Translations under genes and position numbers: made by a program
The notes under the pieces: model-generated
Databases searched by the model: none
What the model was told of the DNA's origin: nothing
What the model saw: the letters and a program-made list of their open reading frames with translations, nothing else
Source: Planctomicrobium piriforme
GTDB taxonomy: Bacteria > Planctomycetota > Planctomycetia > Planctomycetales > Planctomycetaceae
Direction of reading: 5' to 3'
DNA: 64,000 nucleotides
Assembly (NCBI GenBank): GCA_945860955.1
Contig: CAMATH010000010.1
Span: 36,946-100,945 of the forward strand
Part shown: piece by piece, positions 54,406-63,800 of the stretch
Position numbering within the stretch: position 1 is the first letter of the stretch
Layout of the letters: every line of letters starts with the position of its first letter

Positions 54406-55800
54406 TTGAACCCTGTGTTGCACCGCCGGCGTCACGAGGTCGCGGCCTTATTGGCTTGCGCGCTTGCAGTGCGCCTGCTGGCGGCCTTCCTGGTGCAATC
54501 GTGGGTGGATCGGACTCCCGGCCGACTATGTCTTGTCGCGGGGGATGCCGAGGGATATTGGGCGCTCGCCCAGTCGGTGGCACAGCGGGGCGAATTCAGT
54601 CTCTATGACCCGCCCCGCCGGGTTGAGCGAATGCCCGGGGTTCCCCTGTGGCTGGCGGGCGGGATGCGACTGTTTGGTGAACGGGTCGTGCTGCATCGCC
54701 TGGGATTCGCGCTGATCGGAACGGTGGCCTGCTGGCTGACGTACCAACTGGGTCGGCTACTCTTCGACGAACCGGTGGGACGACTGGCGGGTTGGATGGT
54801 GGCGTTTTCGCCGCCACTCTGTGGGATCAGTGTGCTGATTCTCAGTGAGACGCTGTTCGCGGTGGGACTGATGGGAAGCCTGGTGCTGCTCGCGGTCGTG
54901 TGGCGGCGACTCGACGAGCGGCCTGGTTGTTGCGATTTGGGATTGATTGTCTGGGGAATGGCCTCTGGCGGAATGGCGGGCGTGGCGACGCTAGTTCGCC
55001 CGACGTGGTTACCGTTTGTGCCGGTCTATGCCGTGGGACTAGTCGTTTGGAACTGGTTGCTTGGCGGCCCGAACACGATTTGTGATGTGCGAGACCGCAG
55101 CGGCGGCTCGGCAGGAGCCTCGCCCTCCCGGGAAATTGTTTTTCCACGTCGCGAGTCGCGCGCCGGGGATCCGACCTCGGGGCGCACGCGTCGCGCTCTG
55201 GTTGCCGCGATTGCGATGATCGGCGGGCTCATCCTGGTGATGACTCCCTGGGTTGTCCGTAATTTGCAAGTCGTGGGACATCCCGTTGTCACCACATTGT
55301 GGGCCGGTCCGAGTCTGTACGATGGACTCAACCCCCACGCGACCGGCGAAAGCGACATGCGGTTTATTGAAGAGGACGGGATCTACCAGCGGATGTCGGA
55401 ATACGACGCCGACCGCCACTATCGGCAGGCTGCCGTCGCATTCGCCCGCGAGAATCCGCGACGGGTTTTTGAATTGGGACTGGTGAAGCTCGGACGGTTT
55501 TGGAATCCCCTACCGAACGCCGACCAATTCGCAAGTCTCCCCATTCGTCTGGCGCTCGCCGCCTGGAGCGGACCACTGTTTGTCCTCTCTGCGATCGGAC
55601 TCTGGATCCATCGCCGCGACCTGCGGCTGTGGGTGTTGGCCGCTGGGCCCGTGTTGTTCTTCGCTGCGGTTCATGCTGTGTTTATCGGATCGGTCCGTTA
55701 TCGGCTCCCCGCCGAGTATGCGTTGGTCCCCTTGGCGGCATACACGTTACGCCGACTGTGTGGGGCGACTGCGACGCTTTCCTCAAACGAGGAAGGGTAG
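54406..55800 (+). CDS. GT39/ArnT-like polyprenyl-phosphate glycosyltransferase
   Basis: A 464-aa polytopic membrane enzyme of the PMT/ArnT superfamily. A TTG at 54406 preceded by GGAG is proposed as start, just before the first helix (HEVAALLACALAVRLLAAFL). A longer frame from TTG at 54271 is possible but adds non-membrane sequence. The first periplasmic loop has GDAEGYWALAQSVAQRGEFS, with the acidic residues expected for catalysis, and RRVERMPGVPLWLAGGMRLF. About ten hydrophobic segments follow. An in-frame insert near residues 225-260 (SGGSAGASPSR region) looks like a captured repeat. It probably transfers a sugar from a polyprenyl-phosphate donor. AsmA-like gene follows after 9 bp. Confidence 0.82.
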   Translation: MNPVLHRRRHEVAALLACALAVRLLAAFLVQSWVDRTPGRLCLVAGDAEGYWALAQSVAQRGEFSLYDPPRRVERMPGVPLWLAGGMRLFGERVVLHRLGFALIGTVACWLTYQLGRLLFDEPVGRLAGWMVAFSPPLCGISVLILSETLFAVGLMGSLVLLAVVWRRLDERPGCCDLGLIVWGMASGGMAGVATLVRPTWLPFVPVYAVGLVVWNWLLGGPNTICDVRDRSGGSAGASPSREIVFPRRESRAGDPTSGRTRRALVAAIAMIGGLILVMTPWVVRNLQVVGHPVVTTLWAGPSLYDGLNPHATGESDMRFIEEDGIYQRMSEYDADRHYRQAAVAFARENPRRVFELGLVKLGRFWNPLPNADQFASLPIRLALAAWSGPLFVLSAIGLWIHRRDLRLWVLAAGPVLFFAAVHAVFIGSVRYRLPAEYALVPLAAYTLRRLCGATATLSSNEEG

Positions 55801-55809
55801 CGCGACGCC

Positions 55810-58800
55810 ATGCGAAAAACGCTGTTGCTCGCCCTGTTGCTGATTGTGACCGCCGCTGCGGCCGCCGGCTCGTGGTCGTATTACGTCTGGAATCACAGTG
55901 ACGAGTTGCTGCGGACACAATTGCACGATCGGCTTGAAACACTGTTTCCCGGCTGGAACCTGTCGATCGCCCGCGCACGATTCGACTTTCAGGGGCGGAT
56001 CCACGCGTACGGTTTCCGCCTGACGACCGGCGAAGACCGGCAGCGTTTTGTCGACGCGGACGAGGTGATTCTGACGGTGGATGGAGGGCGTCTGGCTGAC
56101 GTCGACCCGCTGATTCGGCGTATTGAATTCGTGCGGCCCCGGGTGTGGCTGGTCCGTGATCCCCAGGGAGAATGGAATTTTCGCCAGTTGCCACCCATAA
56201 AGCTACCCCCCGGCGTTTTGCCCGCGTGGACTCTGGACCGGCTTTCGGTATCGTCACGCATCGAACGGGGCGATGGGCTTCCGGCCCTGTTGAATGACTT
56301 CGACGACGCGCAGTTGCAGCTCACACCGGTCGGTCGGCGACAATACCGTTTGAAGCTGGCGGGACGATCCAACATGGCCGACGTCGCCAAGCTGGAGGGA
56401 ACCTGGCACATGGATGCGAAGAGCTGGCAGGTTCAGGCGAATCTGGGGCGACTCAAGATCGACGACAAAATGTTCATTCTGGCGGCGGAATTCTCACCCG
56501 AATTTCGGAGCGCGCTGGCGCGGGCGATGAAGGCCATTCGCGACCGCGTCACCCCGCCCATCGATCCCATTGAGGAAGAACCGTCGGAGTCGGCCGGCGA
56601 ATTCGACTTGGGTGTGCTGGTGACTTCGGACGTCGAGTTGCGGTTGAAACAGGAGAGTCCAGGGGGCGAGTTGGAGTATTCGGCTTCGATGCAGATTCTC
56701 GACGGAGAGTTGGCCCGGCCCCCCATGGATTTTCCGCTCAGCGAACTTCGCGGCCGGGCGTCATTTGACAACCAGAAAATCCTGTTCGAGCAAATGACCG
56801 CCCGAAGTGGAGGAATCGGGCTGTCGCTGCCATCGGGGAAAATTGAGGAACAAGACGATTTACGGCCCGCCCGGTTCGAATTTCACCTGACCGAGATCCC
56901 GCTCGACGATCGAATCGTCGCGCTGTTGCCGGCCGTTCCGCGTAAGCTGTATCTCGAGGCGCGTCCCACAGGGAAGGTCGACGCCCATCTGTCGATCGAG
57001 ACCGACGGGGCCAGCCCCTGGAGCGTCGAGTGGACGCTGAACCCGCGGGATTGCACCGCGCGCCATGTGGAGTTTCCGTACCTTGTCGAGGGGATCGAAG
57101 GGGAGGTGTCGCAACGCGACGGAGTGATTCGGGCCGAACTGAAGGGAATCGCCGGCCGTCAGCCGATGCGGATGTCTGGGGAGACCACAAATCCCGGCCC
57201 CGAGGCGGAGTCCAACTACGAGATCGTTGTGGATGGATTGCCAATCGACGCGCGGTTGCGGGAAGCGTCTCCGCCGCCGTTACAGAAGGTGATCGACGAG
57301 TTGCAGGTTCAGGGGACGATCGGGGGGCGGGTGTTGCTCAAGCGGCCGCGCGGCCCCAAGCAGCCGACAATTCCCACTGTCGACGTCACATTGCGGAACG
57401 CCACGATCACTCCCAAGGTGTTCCCGTACACGCTGAACCGGGTGTCGGCTCGCATTCGCGGTTCGGGAAAATCGTGGAAATTCACGAACTGTAAGGCGTG
57501 GCACGACCGGACGGTGATCACCGGGTCGGGTGAATATCGTCCCGACGAAGATCGGATTCCCCGATTGAAATTGAAGTTCAGTGGCGACGATCTGCGGTTC
57601 GACCGCACTTTGTACGAAGCGCTCCCCGACGATCTCCGCAGTCTGTGGTATGAGGTGAACCCCGAGGGAAGCGCTCATATCGTCGAGGGGAACCTCGACT
57701 GGACTCCGGGAAGTGGAGTCCGACCCAGAATCGAACTCGAAGCCGAGTTGCTCGACGCCGCCGTCGCGTTGCGGTCATTCCCCTATCACATTCGTAATAT
57801 CCACGCCTGGGTCAATGTCGCCCCGGGAAAGGTGACGATCCGGGACTTTGAAGGCCGGCACGACGAAACGCGATTACGCACTCAGGCGGAAGCGACGGTC
57901 ACCGAGGACGGCGAGTGGCGGTTTCGCTGTGAACCGCTGACGGTTGATGACCTTGACGCCGGGACGGCTTTTCGACGGGCGCTCCCCGGCGCGCTCCGGA
58001 CCGTCGTCGACGCGTTTGACCTGCGGGGGGGCGTTTCCATTTCTGGAATGCTCGAACTGCGCGGAGTGCGGGGTGACGACTACCCCGTCACCGCCGCCTG
58101 GAATCTGAAAACCGTCTACACCGGTAACAGCGTCACCGCCGGCGTCGAGTTGCAGGAGATGCACGGCAAGTCGCAGTTCAGCGGAACCTGGGACGGCGAG
58201 GCGGTCCGTGCCGACGGAAAACTCTCGCTCAACTCGGTTAAGGTGCTGGGCTATCAACTGAAAGACATCGAAGGCCCGATTCGGATCGAAGACCGGCAAT
58301 TGGTCCTCGGTTCCAAGGCGGTGTTGGAACGGGGGAACGCGACCGAGATTCCCGACGGCGAACGACTGACCGCGAAATTCATTGACGGTGTCCTGGCGGT
58401 CGACGCGCTGATTCGCCTCGGCGAACCGATGCGCTACGACTTGCGGGTCGGACTGCGCAATGGCCTGCTCGAACGGTACAACCAGTTGTACATGTCGGGT
58501 GGCGGGAGGCTGGCCGGGGTGATGAATGGTGTCTTGTACCTGTCTGGCCAAGGGACGGACTTTCGCCAACTGAAGGGGAACGGTCGCCTGGTCATCGAAC
58601 CGGCCGCGTTGTACGACTTGCCCCTGGTTCTGGCAATTCTGCGGGTGTTGTCGCTGCAATCGGCCGACGCGGCCGCGTTCGATCGCGCGCAGTTTGATTT
58701 CAATGTCCGCAACGGCCTGGTTCTGTTCGACCGTATGAATCTGCAGGGGGAGTCGATTAGTCTGATCGGACGGGGCACGGTTCGCATGAATGACAAACGG

Positions 58801-59019
58801 ATCAAACTCGACTTTTACTCCGCATCCGGACGCAGACAGGTGCCGATTCCCCTGCTCCGGGAGTTGACCAACGAATTGACCAAAGGCTGGGTGGGGGTCC
58901 ACGTGGAGGGAACATTGCGTGATCCGCGTCCCGAGACCCGACCGGTTCCGGTCCTGGACGACGCGCTGAAGAAACTACTGGGGGTCTTCGACAATCGAGC
59001 CCCCATGCGACGCCAGTGA
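55810..59019 (+). CDS. AsmA/TamB-like envelope protein
   Basis: A 1069-aa protein with an N-terminal anchor (RKTLLLALLLIVTAAAAAGS), then a very long beta-rich region typical of AsmA-like (DUF3971/AsmA_2) bridge proteins. Early block IARARFDFQGRIHAYGFRLT and late block AAFDRAQFDFNVRNGLVLFD followed by GESISLIGRGTVRMNDKRIK and LTNELTKGWVGVHVEGTLRD are the diagnostic AsmA C-terminal repeat. Such proteins form hydrophobic-groove bridges that carry phospholipid between inner and outer membranes. It starts 9 bp after the glycosyltransferase stop and ends beside pilT, so the three genes probably form one transcription unit. Confidence 0.85.
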   Translation: MRKTLLLALLLIVTAAAAAGSWSYYVWNHSDELLRTQLHDRLETLFPGWNLSIARARFDFQGRIHAYGFRLTTGEDRQRFVDADEVILTVDGGRLADVDPLIRRIEFVRPRVWLVRDPQGEWNFRQLPPIKLPPGVLPAWTLDRLSVSSRIERGDGLPALLNDFDDAQLQLTPVGRRQYRLKLAGRSNMADVAKLEGTWHMDAKSWQVQANLGRLKIDDKMFILAAEFSPEFRSALARAMKAIRDRVTPPIDPIEEEPSESAGEFDLGVLVTSDVELRLKQESPGGELEYSASMQILDGELARPPMDFPLSELRGRASFDNQKILFEQMTARSGGIGLSLPSGKIEEQDDLRPARFEFHLTEIPLDDRIVALLPAVPRKLYLEARPTGKVDAHLSIETDGASPWSVEWTLNPRDCTARHVEFPYLVEGIEGEVSQRDGVIRAELKGIAGRQPMRMSGETTNPGPEAESNYEIVVDGLPIDARLREASPPPLQKVIDELQVQGTIGGRVLLKRPRGPKQPTIPTVDVTLRNATITPKVFPYTLNRVSARIRGSGKSWKFTNCKAWHDRTVITGSGEYRPDEDRIPRLKLKFSGDDLRFDRTLYEALPDDLRSLWYEVNPEGSAHIVEGNLDWTPGSGVRPRIELEAELLDAAVALRSFPYHIRNIHAWVNVAPGKVTIRDFEGRHDETRLRTQAEATVTEDGEWRFRCEPLTVDDLDAGTAFRRALPGALRTVVDAFDLRGGVSISGMLELRGVRGDDYPVTAAWNLKTVYTGNSVTAGVELQEMHGKSQFSGTWDGEAVRADGKLSLNSVKVLGYQLKDIEGPIRIEDRQLVLGSKAVLERGNATEIPDGERLTAKFIDGVLAVDALIRLGEPMRYDLRVGLRNGLLERYNQLYMSGGGRLAGVMNGVLYLSGQGTDFRQLKGNGRLVIEPAALYDLPLVLAILRVLSLQSADAAAFDRAQFDFNVRNGLVLFDRMNLQGESISLIGRGTVRMNDKRIKLDFYSASGRRQVPIPLLRELTNELTKGWVGVHVEGTLRDPRPETRPVPVLDDALKKLLGVFDNRAPMRRQ

Positions 59020-59042
59020 TCGGACATTCAACGCAGCCCCCC

Positions 59043-60218
59043 ATGACCACTCCGACTGACCAAATCTCCAATTCCCTTCCGTCTCCAGAAAACAACAGTT
59101 CGCCGAACGCACTTCTCGATCGCTTGCTGGAGCGGTGTGTCGGGCTGCACGCGTCGGACCTTCATCTGGCTTCCGGGATGCCTCCGTATCTGCGAACCGG
59201 TGGTGAACTCAAGCCGATTCCGGGTGACGCGCCGCTCTCCGCAATAACCGTCACACAGATCGCGGCGGAACTCGCGAATCGATCACGACGTGGTCAACTT
59301 CCCGAGCGCGGATCTCTCGACGGAGCGGTCAGTGGTCCCGAAGGAATTCGATTTCGTTTCAACGCCTATCGCAGACAGGCCGAATGGTCGATCGCCATTC
59401 GACGGCTCGAAGACCGGTTTCATAACCTGAACGAATTGGGACTGCGGACCGATCTCTACAATTTGTGCGGACTGACGGACGGGCTCATCGTGGTGGCGGG
59501 ACCGACCGGAGCAGGAAAAAGCACCACACTCGCGGCGCTCATCGACCAGATCAACCAGACCCGCCGTTGTCACATCGTGACGATCGAAGACCCCATCGAG
59601 TACCTGCACACGCCGCAGTTGAGTCTGATCAACCAACGGCAGATCGGAACGGACGCCGATGGGTTTCATGAAGCGCTGGTCGCTTCCCTTCGGCAGGATC
59701 CCGACGTGATTCTCGTGGGGGAAGTCCGGGATCTCGACACAATCCGCACAGCGATCTCGGCCGCCGAGACCGGGCACCTGGTGCTGACAACCGTGCATGC
59801 GGGGGACTGTGTGGGAACGATCGAACGCCTGGTCAGCGTCTTCCCCGCGGACGAACAACCGGGAATCCGGCGACAACTTTCGTTGGTTTTGAGAGCCGTC
59901 ATCGCGCAGCGCCTGCTGCTGGGTGACGGCTCACCGACCGGGGCGAAACAGGCAGACGGACGGTCGCGCCGCGTGCCCGCCTCGGAAATCCTGATCGTCA
60001 ACACCGGGATCGCGCACCTCATCGCCAGCGGCCGAAGCGCGCAGATTTACTCGGCGATGGAGACCGGCGGGCAGGAGGGAATGCAAACTCTCGACTCCGA
60101 TCTCGCGCGGTTATGGGCGGCCGACGAAATCTCGGAGCTGACCGCGATGCACCAAGCCAGGGATCCCTCGCTGATGCCCGAACGTCACCGGACGCTGAAG
60201 TTTGGAAATCGGAGATGA
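59043..60218 (+). CDS. pilT: PilT-type retraction ATPase
   Basis: A 391-aa hexameric ATPase of the GspE/PilT family. ASDLHLASGMPPYLRTGGEL (38-57) is the N-terminal PAS-like block. Walker A GPTGAGKST (153-161), Asp box IVTIEDPIEY, Walker B DPDVILVGEVRD (219-230) and His box AAETGHLVLTTVHAGD (240-255) are intact. The C-terminus lacks the cysteine zinc motif of GspE, favouring PilT. It would power pilus retraction or twitching. No other pilus gene is adjacent. A GTG at 59016, overlapping the upstream stop, is an alternative start. Confidence 0.9.
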   Translation: MTTPTDQISNSLPSPENNSSPNALLDRLLERCVGLHASDLHLASGMPPYLRTGGELKPIPGDAPLSAITVTQIAAELANRSRRGQLPERGSLDGAVSGPEGIRFRFNAYRRQAEWSIAIRRLEDRFHNLNELGLRTDLYNLCGLTDGLIVVAGPTGAGKSTTLAALIDQINQTRRCHIVTIEDPIEYLHTPQLSLINQRQIGTDADGFHEALVASLRQDPDVILVGEVRDLDTIRTAISAAETGHLVLTTVHAGDCVGTIERLVSVFPADEQPGIRRQLSLVLRAVIAQRLLLGDGSPTGAKQADGRSRRVPASEILIVNTGIAHLIASGRSAQIYSAMETGGQEGMQTLDSDLARLWAADEISELTAMHQARDPSLMPERHRTLKFGNRR

Positions 60219-60609
60219 ACCGCTCGTCGTTGAATTTTTAGACAGGATGAAAGGGATGAAGAGGATGGACGGGATTGCTGAGGCGACCGTCGATCGTGTG
60301 GATTGGGAGGTTTCCGATTTCAGCCACTGATCCAGAAAGCAGGAATGGCGAGCGACTCCATCCCTTTCATCCTCTTCATCCTGTCAAATTCTTTCCGTCT
60401 GTCGTACGCACTCTCAGAGCGGCACAACCACATTCCGCAGCTCAGCCGCTATTTTTTCGCAACGGCCCGCTTCGGGGCGAGGATCCCCCGAATCCCAACC
60501 ACAATGTCCGTAGACAGACACTCCCTGGCGATTCCGGAACTGGGCTCTTGTTTTCGTTGCGGCCTCGCAAGGCGGGGCCACGCAGGGTTCCAAGAGTTGC
60601 TGTTCGGCG
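60219..60609. repeat. Modular dispersed repeat, copy 2 (inverted)
   Basis: A 391-bp convergent gap. GTCGTTGAATTTTTAGACAG begins a module (60226-60440) that is the reverse complement of 42262-42485. A second module (60464-60511, GGCCCGCTTCGGGGCGAGGA) matches 42521-42567. Within it GATGAAAGGGATGAAGAGG and its inverted partner CCTTTCATCCTCTTCATCCT form a long imperfect hairpin. No gene seen. Confidence 0.8.
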
Positions 60610-60819
60610 TCACCACGCCTGGCTTGTGACTTGTCCTGCTTTGGTTCGCACCTCGGCACGCTGCGGTCCGAAGCCTCCCTGTTCCACAGTGACATCGCCG
60701 TCGGCACCGCCGGTCACGCGGATCGAGACATAACTGGGTGACCAACGGCTGAGCACGCCGAGCGTCGCCACCACGATCGCCAGGATCACCAGTTTCTTCC
60801 GAGAGATTCGTCTCGTCAT
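60610..60819 (-). CDS. Small membrane-anchored protein downstream of the ligase
   Basis: A 69-aa product overlapping the ligase stop by 4 nt (ATGA), so probably co-translated. It has a basic N-terminus and a single helix (KLVILAIVVATLGVLS, about 9-24). About 45 polar residues follow (YVSIRVTGGADGDVTVEQGG). It is not a recognised family. The overlap and leader-like start argue that it is real. Confidence 0.6.
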   Translation of the reverse strand: MTRRISRKKLVILAIVVATLGVLSRWSPSYVSIRVTGGADGDVTVEQGGFGPQRAEVRTKAGQVTSQAW

Positions 60820-62261
60820 TGGGTTTTCTCCTGGTATCCCTTGCCGGTCTTCTCTTCGAGCAGCTTGGTGTAGTGTTTGAGCGCCTGGGCTTCGTCAGCA
60901 AAGGTCTTCACGTTGTTCTGACCATCGGTCCCGATGCGACCATAACGAACCTTGACCTCGGTTCCCGTTCGACTGATCTCCCAAAACTTGTTCGACTTTT
61001 CGTCGACGAATTCAAAATAGCGCAGCGGGTTGGTTGACCCACCGGTTGACGGGGGAGCAACCGCAGGCTTTGGTTCCGGCGTCGGCGCGGTTTTCTTCGC
61101 CGCCGGTTTGGACTCGCTGGATTTCGCGGCTTTCGCCGCAGCCGGGGGCGCGCTCGCCGACTTCGCCGCGGTTGATTTTTTGGTCGCCTTCTTTCCCTTT
61201 TCAGCAGCCATCACGAGATCCTCGCTTGAAATCGACACCGGCGCGTCAATGCGCACTCCCGCGAACGCCGGAAACCGGGGAATGCCTCCTTCCGAAAGCT
61301 CCTGATAGCGGAACGCGACGATCGCGCCGGAAGCCGGCGGACTGCCGCGCTGCGCGTCAGAAAAACCCGTCCCGATCGAAAACTGCTTTCCATCCTCGAG
61401 TTCGCACACGAGCGCCCCCATCCGTCCTTTATGTCTCCCCGCCCCCGCCACATGTTCGATCACCCGCGCTTCGCCGTCGAGAAACTGTTTCACCTTTAAC
61501 AGAGTCGACGACCGGCCCACCGCGTATTTTGACCCGGGTTGCCGCAGCATCAGCCCCTCGCCTCCCAGTTTCTCCACCCGTGCCAATTCCTCTCGCAAAT
61601 GATCGACCCCTCGGCACTGCTCCTGCCGATGGGCCAGAACATATTCCAACGACGCTTTGCCAAGCTGATCAGCGAGGTATGCGGTTCGCTCCTCAAACGG
61701 TGCGGACATCTCGGGAACGTCGAACACCAGGTATTTCAATTCCCGCCAATGTTCGCTCCGGTCGCGCCGGCGAACAATGCTGACCGCCCGCTGGAATTTC
61801 TTGCGATCCAGCCACAACTCACCATCCAGCGGTGTCGACGGCAGGCCTTTGGTGAACCACTCGGGCGCGAAAAACTCGTTTCCCAATCGCGACAGGAACG
61901 TGGTTCCGTTCCAATACGCTCGCACGCCATCCAGCTTCTCGCTCATCCACCACCCGGTGATGTCGAGATCCCCCTTCCAGCTCTCCGCCAACAGCAGGGG
62001 CATGTCGACTTTGGGTGTCGCGTCTTCCCCGTCGGCTTCCGTCGCGACCTTTTCGGGCGGATCCGACCCAATCCGCTCCAACTCCGCCGCTTCACCCCGC
62101 AATTTCTTCAGGTGTTTGCAGGTCCGCCGTTCGATTCCGATCGATTGATTCCGCCACGCCGGGCACGAACACGAATAGACCCCACCCGTGTTTTTCAACA
62201 CATATGGTTTGGCACCCGAGCCTTGCATTTCGGTGCTTTCGCCATCGGCAAGATCGGCCAT
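60816..62261 (-). CDS. ATP-dependent DNA ligase with SWIM zinc finger and WGR domain
   Basis: A 481-aa protein with three modules. Residues about 18-52 are a SWIM-type zinc finger (Cys31, Cys33, Cys48, His50; CxCxnCxH). Residues about 88-340 are a compact ATP-dependent DNA ligase: adenylation Lys109 in EKLDGVR (motif I), LDGELW (145-150, motif III region), EGLMLR (235-240, motif IV) and LLKVK (254-258, motif V). A short OB-like domain follows, with HKGRMGALVCEL. An Ala/Lys/Pro linker (355-405) leads to a WGR domain (about 405-475, RYFEFVDEKSNKFWEISRTG, VRYGRIGTDGQNNVKTF). The ATG at 62261 follows GGGAA. Probably a DNA-repair ligase that reads DNA ends or modified chromatin-like targets. Confidence 0.88.
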   Translation of the reverse strand: MADLADGESTEMQGSGAKPYVLKNTGGVYSCSCPAWRNQSIGIERRTCKHLKKLRGEAAELERIGSDPPEKVATEADGEDATPKVDMPLLLAESWKGDLDITGWWMSEKLDGVRAYWNGTTFLSRLGNEFFAPEWFTKGLPSTPLDGELWLDRKKFQRAVSIVRRRDRSEHWRELKYLVFDVPEMSAPFEERTAYLADQLGKASLEYVLAHRQEQCRGVDHLREELARVEKLGGEGLMLRQPGSKYAVGRSSTLLKVKQFLDGEARVIEHVAGAGRHKGRMGALVCELEDGKQFSIGTGFSDAQRGSPPASGAIVAFRYQELSEGGIPRFPAFAGVRIDAPVSISSEDLVMAAEKGKKATKKSTAAKSASAPPAAAKAAKSSESKPAAKKTAPTPEPKPAVAPPSTGGSTNPLRYFEFVDEKSNKFWEISRTGTEVKVRYGRIGTDGQNNVKTFADEAQALKHYTKLLEEKTGKGYQEKTQ

Positions 62262-62387
62262 CGTGTTTCCCGGTCGATTGAAAACGGAGCGTGGGTTGCG
62301 AACGACTCCCCGGGATCTTGCCAGATTTTCGTGGGCAAATCCAGTGGTTGTGCTGGACCTGCCCACGATTCCGCGATGGATTCCGCG

Positions 62388-63620
62388 TTACCCGACCACT
62401 TTCCGGAACCGCCGGACCGCCTCTTCAACATTCTCCCGACTGTTGAACGCGCTCAGTCGAAAGTATCCCTCCCCACTCGCGCCGAATCCGCTGCCGGGGG
62501 TTCCGACCAGGTGCGCCGTCGTCAACAGGCGATCGAAGAAGTCCCAGCTTGATTCACTGCCGGGCGTCTTCACCCAGACGTAAGGGGCGTTGACCCCTCC
62601 GTAAACCGTGATGCCGGCCGATTCCAGCCCCTCGCGGATCAGCCGCGCGTTCGTGAGGTAGAAATCAATCATCGATCGAATCTGCGGCTTTCCTTCCGCC
62701 GAGTAGATCGCCTCGGCCGCCCGCTGCACCGGATAAGAAACCCCGTTGAACTTGGTGGTGTGTCGACGGTTCCAGAGGCTGTGCAAAGCGACGCGATCTC
62801 CACCGGCGGTCGTTCCAGTCAACGACTTGGGCACCACCGTGAACGCGCATCGCACTCCGGTGAATCCCGCCGTCTTGCTGAAGCTGCGGAATTCAATCGC
62901 CACGTCGCGCGCCCCTTCAATCTCGTAGATCGAGTGGGGAATCGCCGGGTCGGTGATGTACGCTTCATACGCCGCGTCGAACAGAATGATCGCGTCATTC
63001 GCTTTGGCGTATTCCACCCAGCGGGTCAACTGCTCGCGGGTCGCGACCATTCCGGTCGGATTGTTCGGATAGCACAGGTAGATCATGTCCACCCGTTCTT
63101 TTGGCAACTCGGGAACGAAGTTGTTGGCCGCCGTCGCGGGGATGTAGACGAGGCCCGCGTATCGTCCCTGATCGTCGCAGGGACCGGTCCGTCCGGTCAT
63201 CACGTTGGTGTCAACATAGACCGGGTAAACCGGGTCAACAATCGCCACCTTGTTGTCCGCGCCAAAAATCTCAAGGATGTTGCCGGTGTCGCATTTCGAA
63301 CCGTCCGAAATGAAGATCTCGTCGGCGTCGATCCGCACTCCCCGCGGACTGAAATCGTTGTCGACGATCGCCTGCCTCAGAAAGTCGTATCCCTGTTCCG
63401 GCCCGTAACCTCGAAACGACTTTCGCTCGGCCATCTCGTCCACCGCCTTGTGCCAGGCGGCGATAATCGCCGACGGCAACGGCTCGGTGACGTCGCCAAT
63501 CCCCAGCCGAATCACTTTTGCCTGCGGATTCTCGGCACAGAATTTCGAGACCCTGCGTCCGATTTCGGGAAACAGGTACCCAGCCTTCAGTTTGCGGTAG
63601 TGTTCGTTGATTCGTGCCAT
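62388..63620 (-). CDS. dapL: LL-diaminopimelate aminotransferase
   Basis: A 410-aa fold-type I PLP enzyme converting tetrahydrodipicolinate and glutamate directly to LL-diaminopimelate for lysine and peptidoglycan synthesis. The N-terminus [20 protein letters not shown] and [12 protein letters not shown] are DapL hallmarks. [15 protein letters not shown] and [12 protein letters not shown] are conserved active-site blocks. [16 protein letters not shown] contains the Schiff-base Lys. The ATG at 63620 matches the usual start; upstream codons in the frame are not homologous. Length fits the family. DapL is the usual lysine-pathway route in Planctomycetota and Chlamydiae. The ligase gene lies 126 bp downstream on the same strand. 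Confidence 0.96.
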   Translation of the reverse strand: MARINEHYRKLKAGYLFPEIGRRVSKFCAENPQAKVIRLGIGDVTEPLPSAIIAAWHKAVDEMAERKSFRGYGPEQGYDFLRQAIVDNDFSPRGVRIDADEIFISDGSKCDTGNILEIFGADNKVAIVDPVYPVYVDTNVMTGRTGPCDDQGRYAGLVYIPATAANNFVPELPKERVDMIYLCYPNNPTGMVATREQLTRWVEYAKANDAIILFDAAYEAYITDPAIPHSIYEIEGARDVAIEFRSFSKTAGFTGVRCAFTVVPKSLTGTTAGGDRVALHSLWNRRHTTKFNGVSYPVQRAAEAIYSAEGKPQIRSMIDFYLTNARLIREGLESAGITVYGGVNAPYVWVKTPGSESSWDFFDRLLTTAHLVGTPGSGFGASGEGYFRLSAFNSRENVEEAVRRFRKVVG

Positions 63621-63800
63621 GGTACGATGTGCGGTGAGTGGTTCTGGGGGGCGTGGGCGAATGGTGATTTCGTGAAGCGTCATTCTTAAGCGTCACGCGA
63701 TTCACCGCAAGCCTCAGTCCCTGAGAATCGGAAACGCGGACTCCTCCGCCCGACACACCCGGCAGTGGCGGCAGTTTCACCCCGATTCCGACAATCCTCC

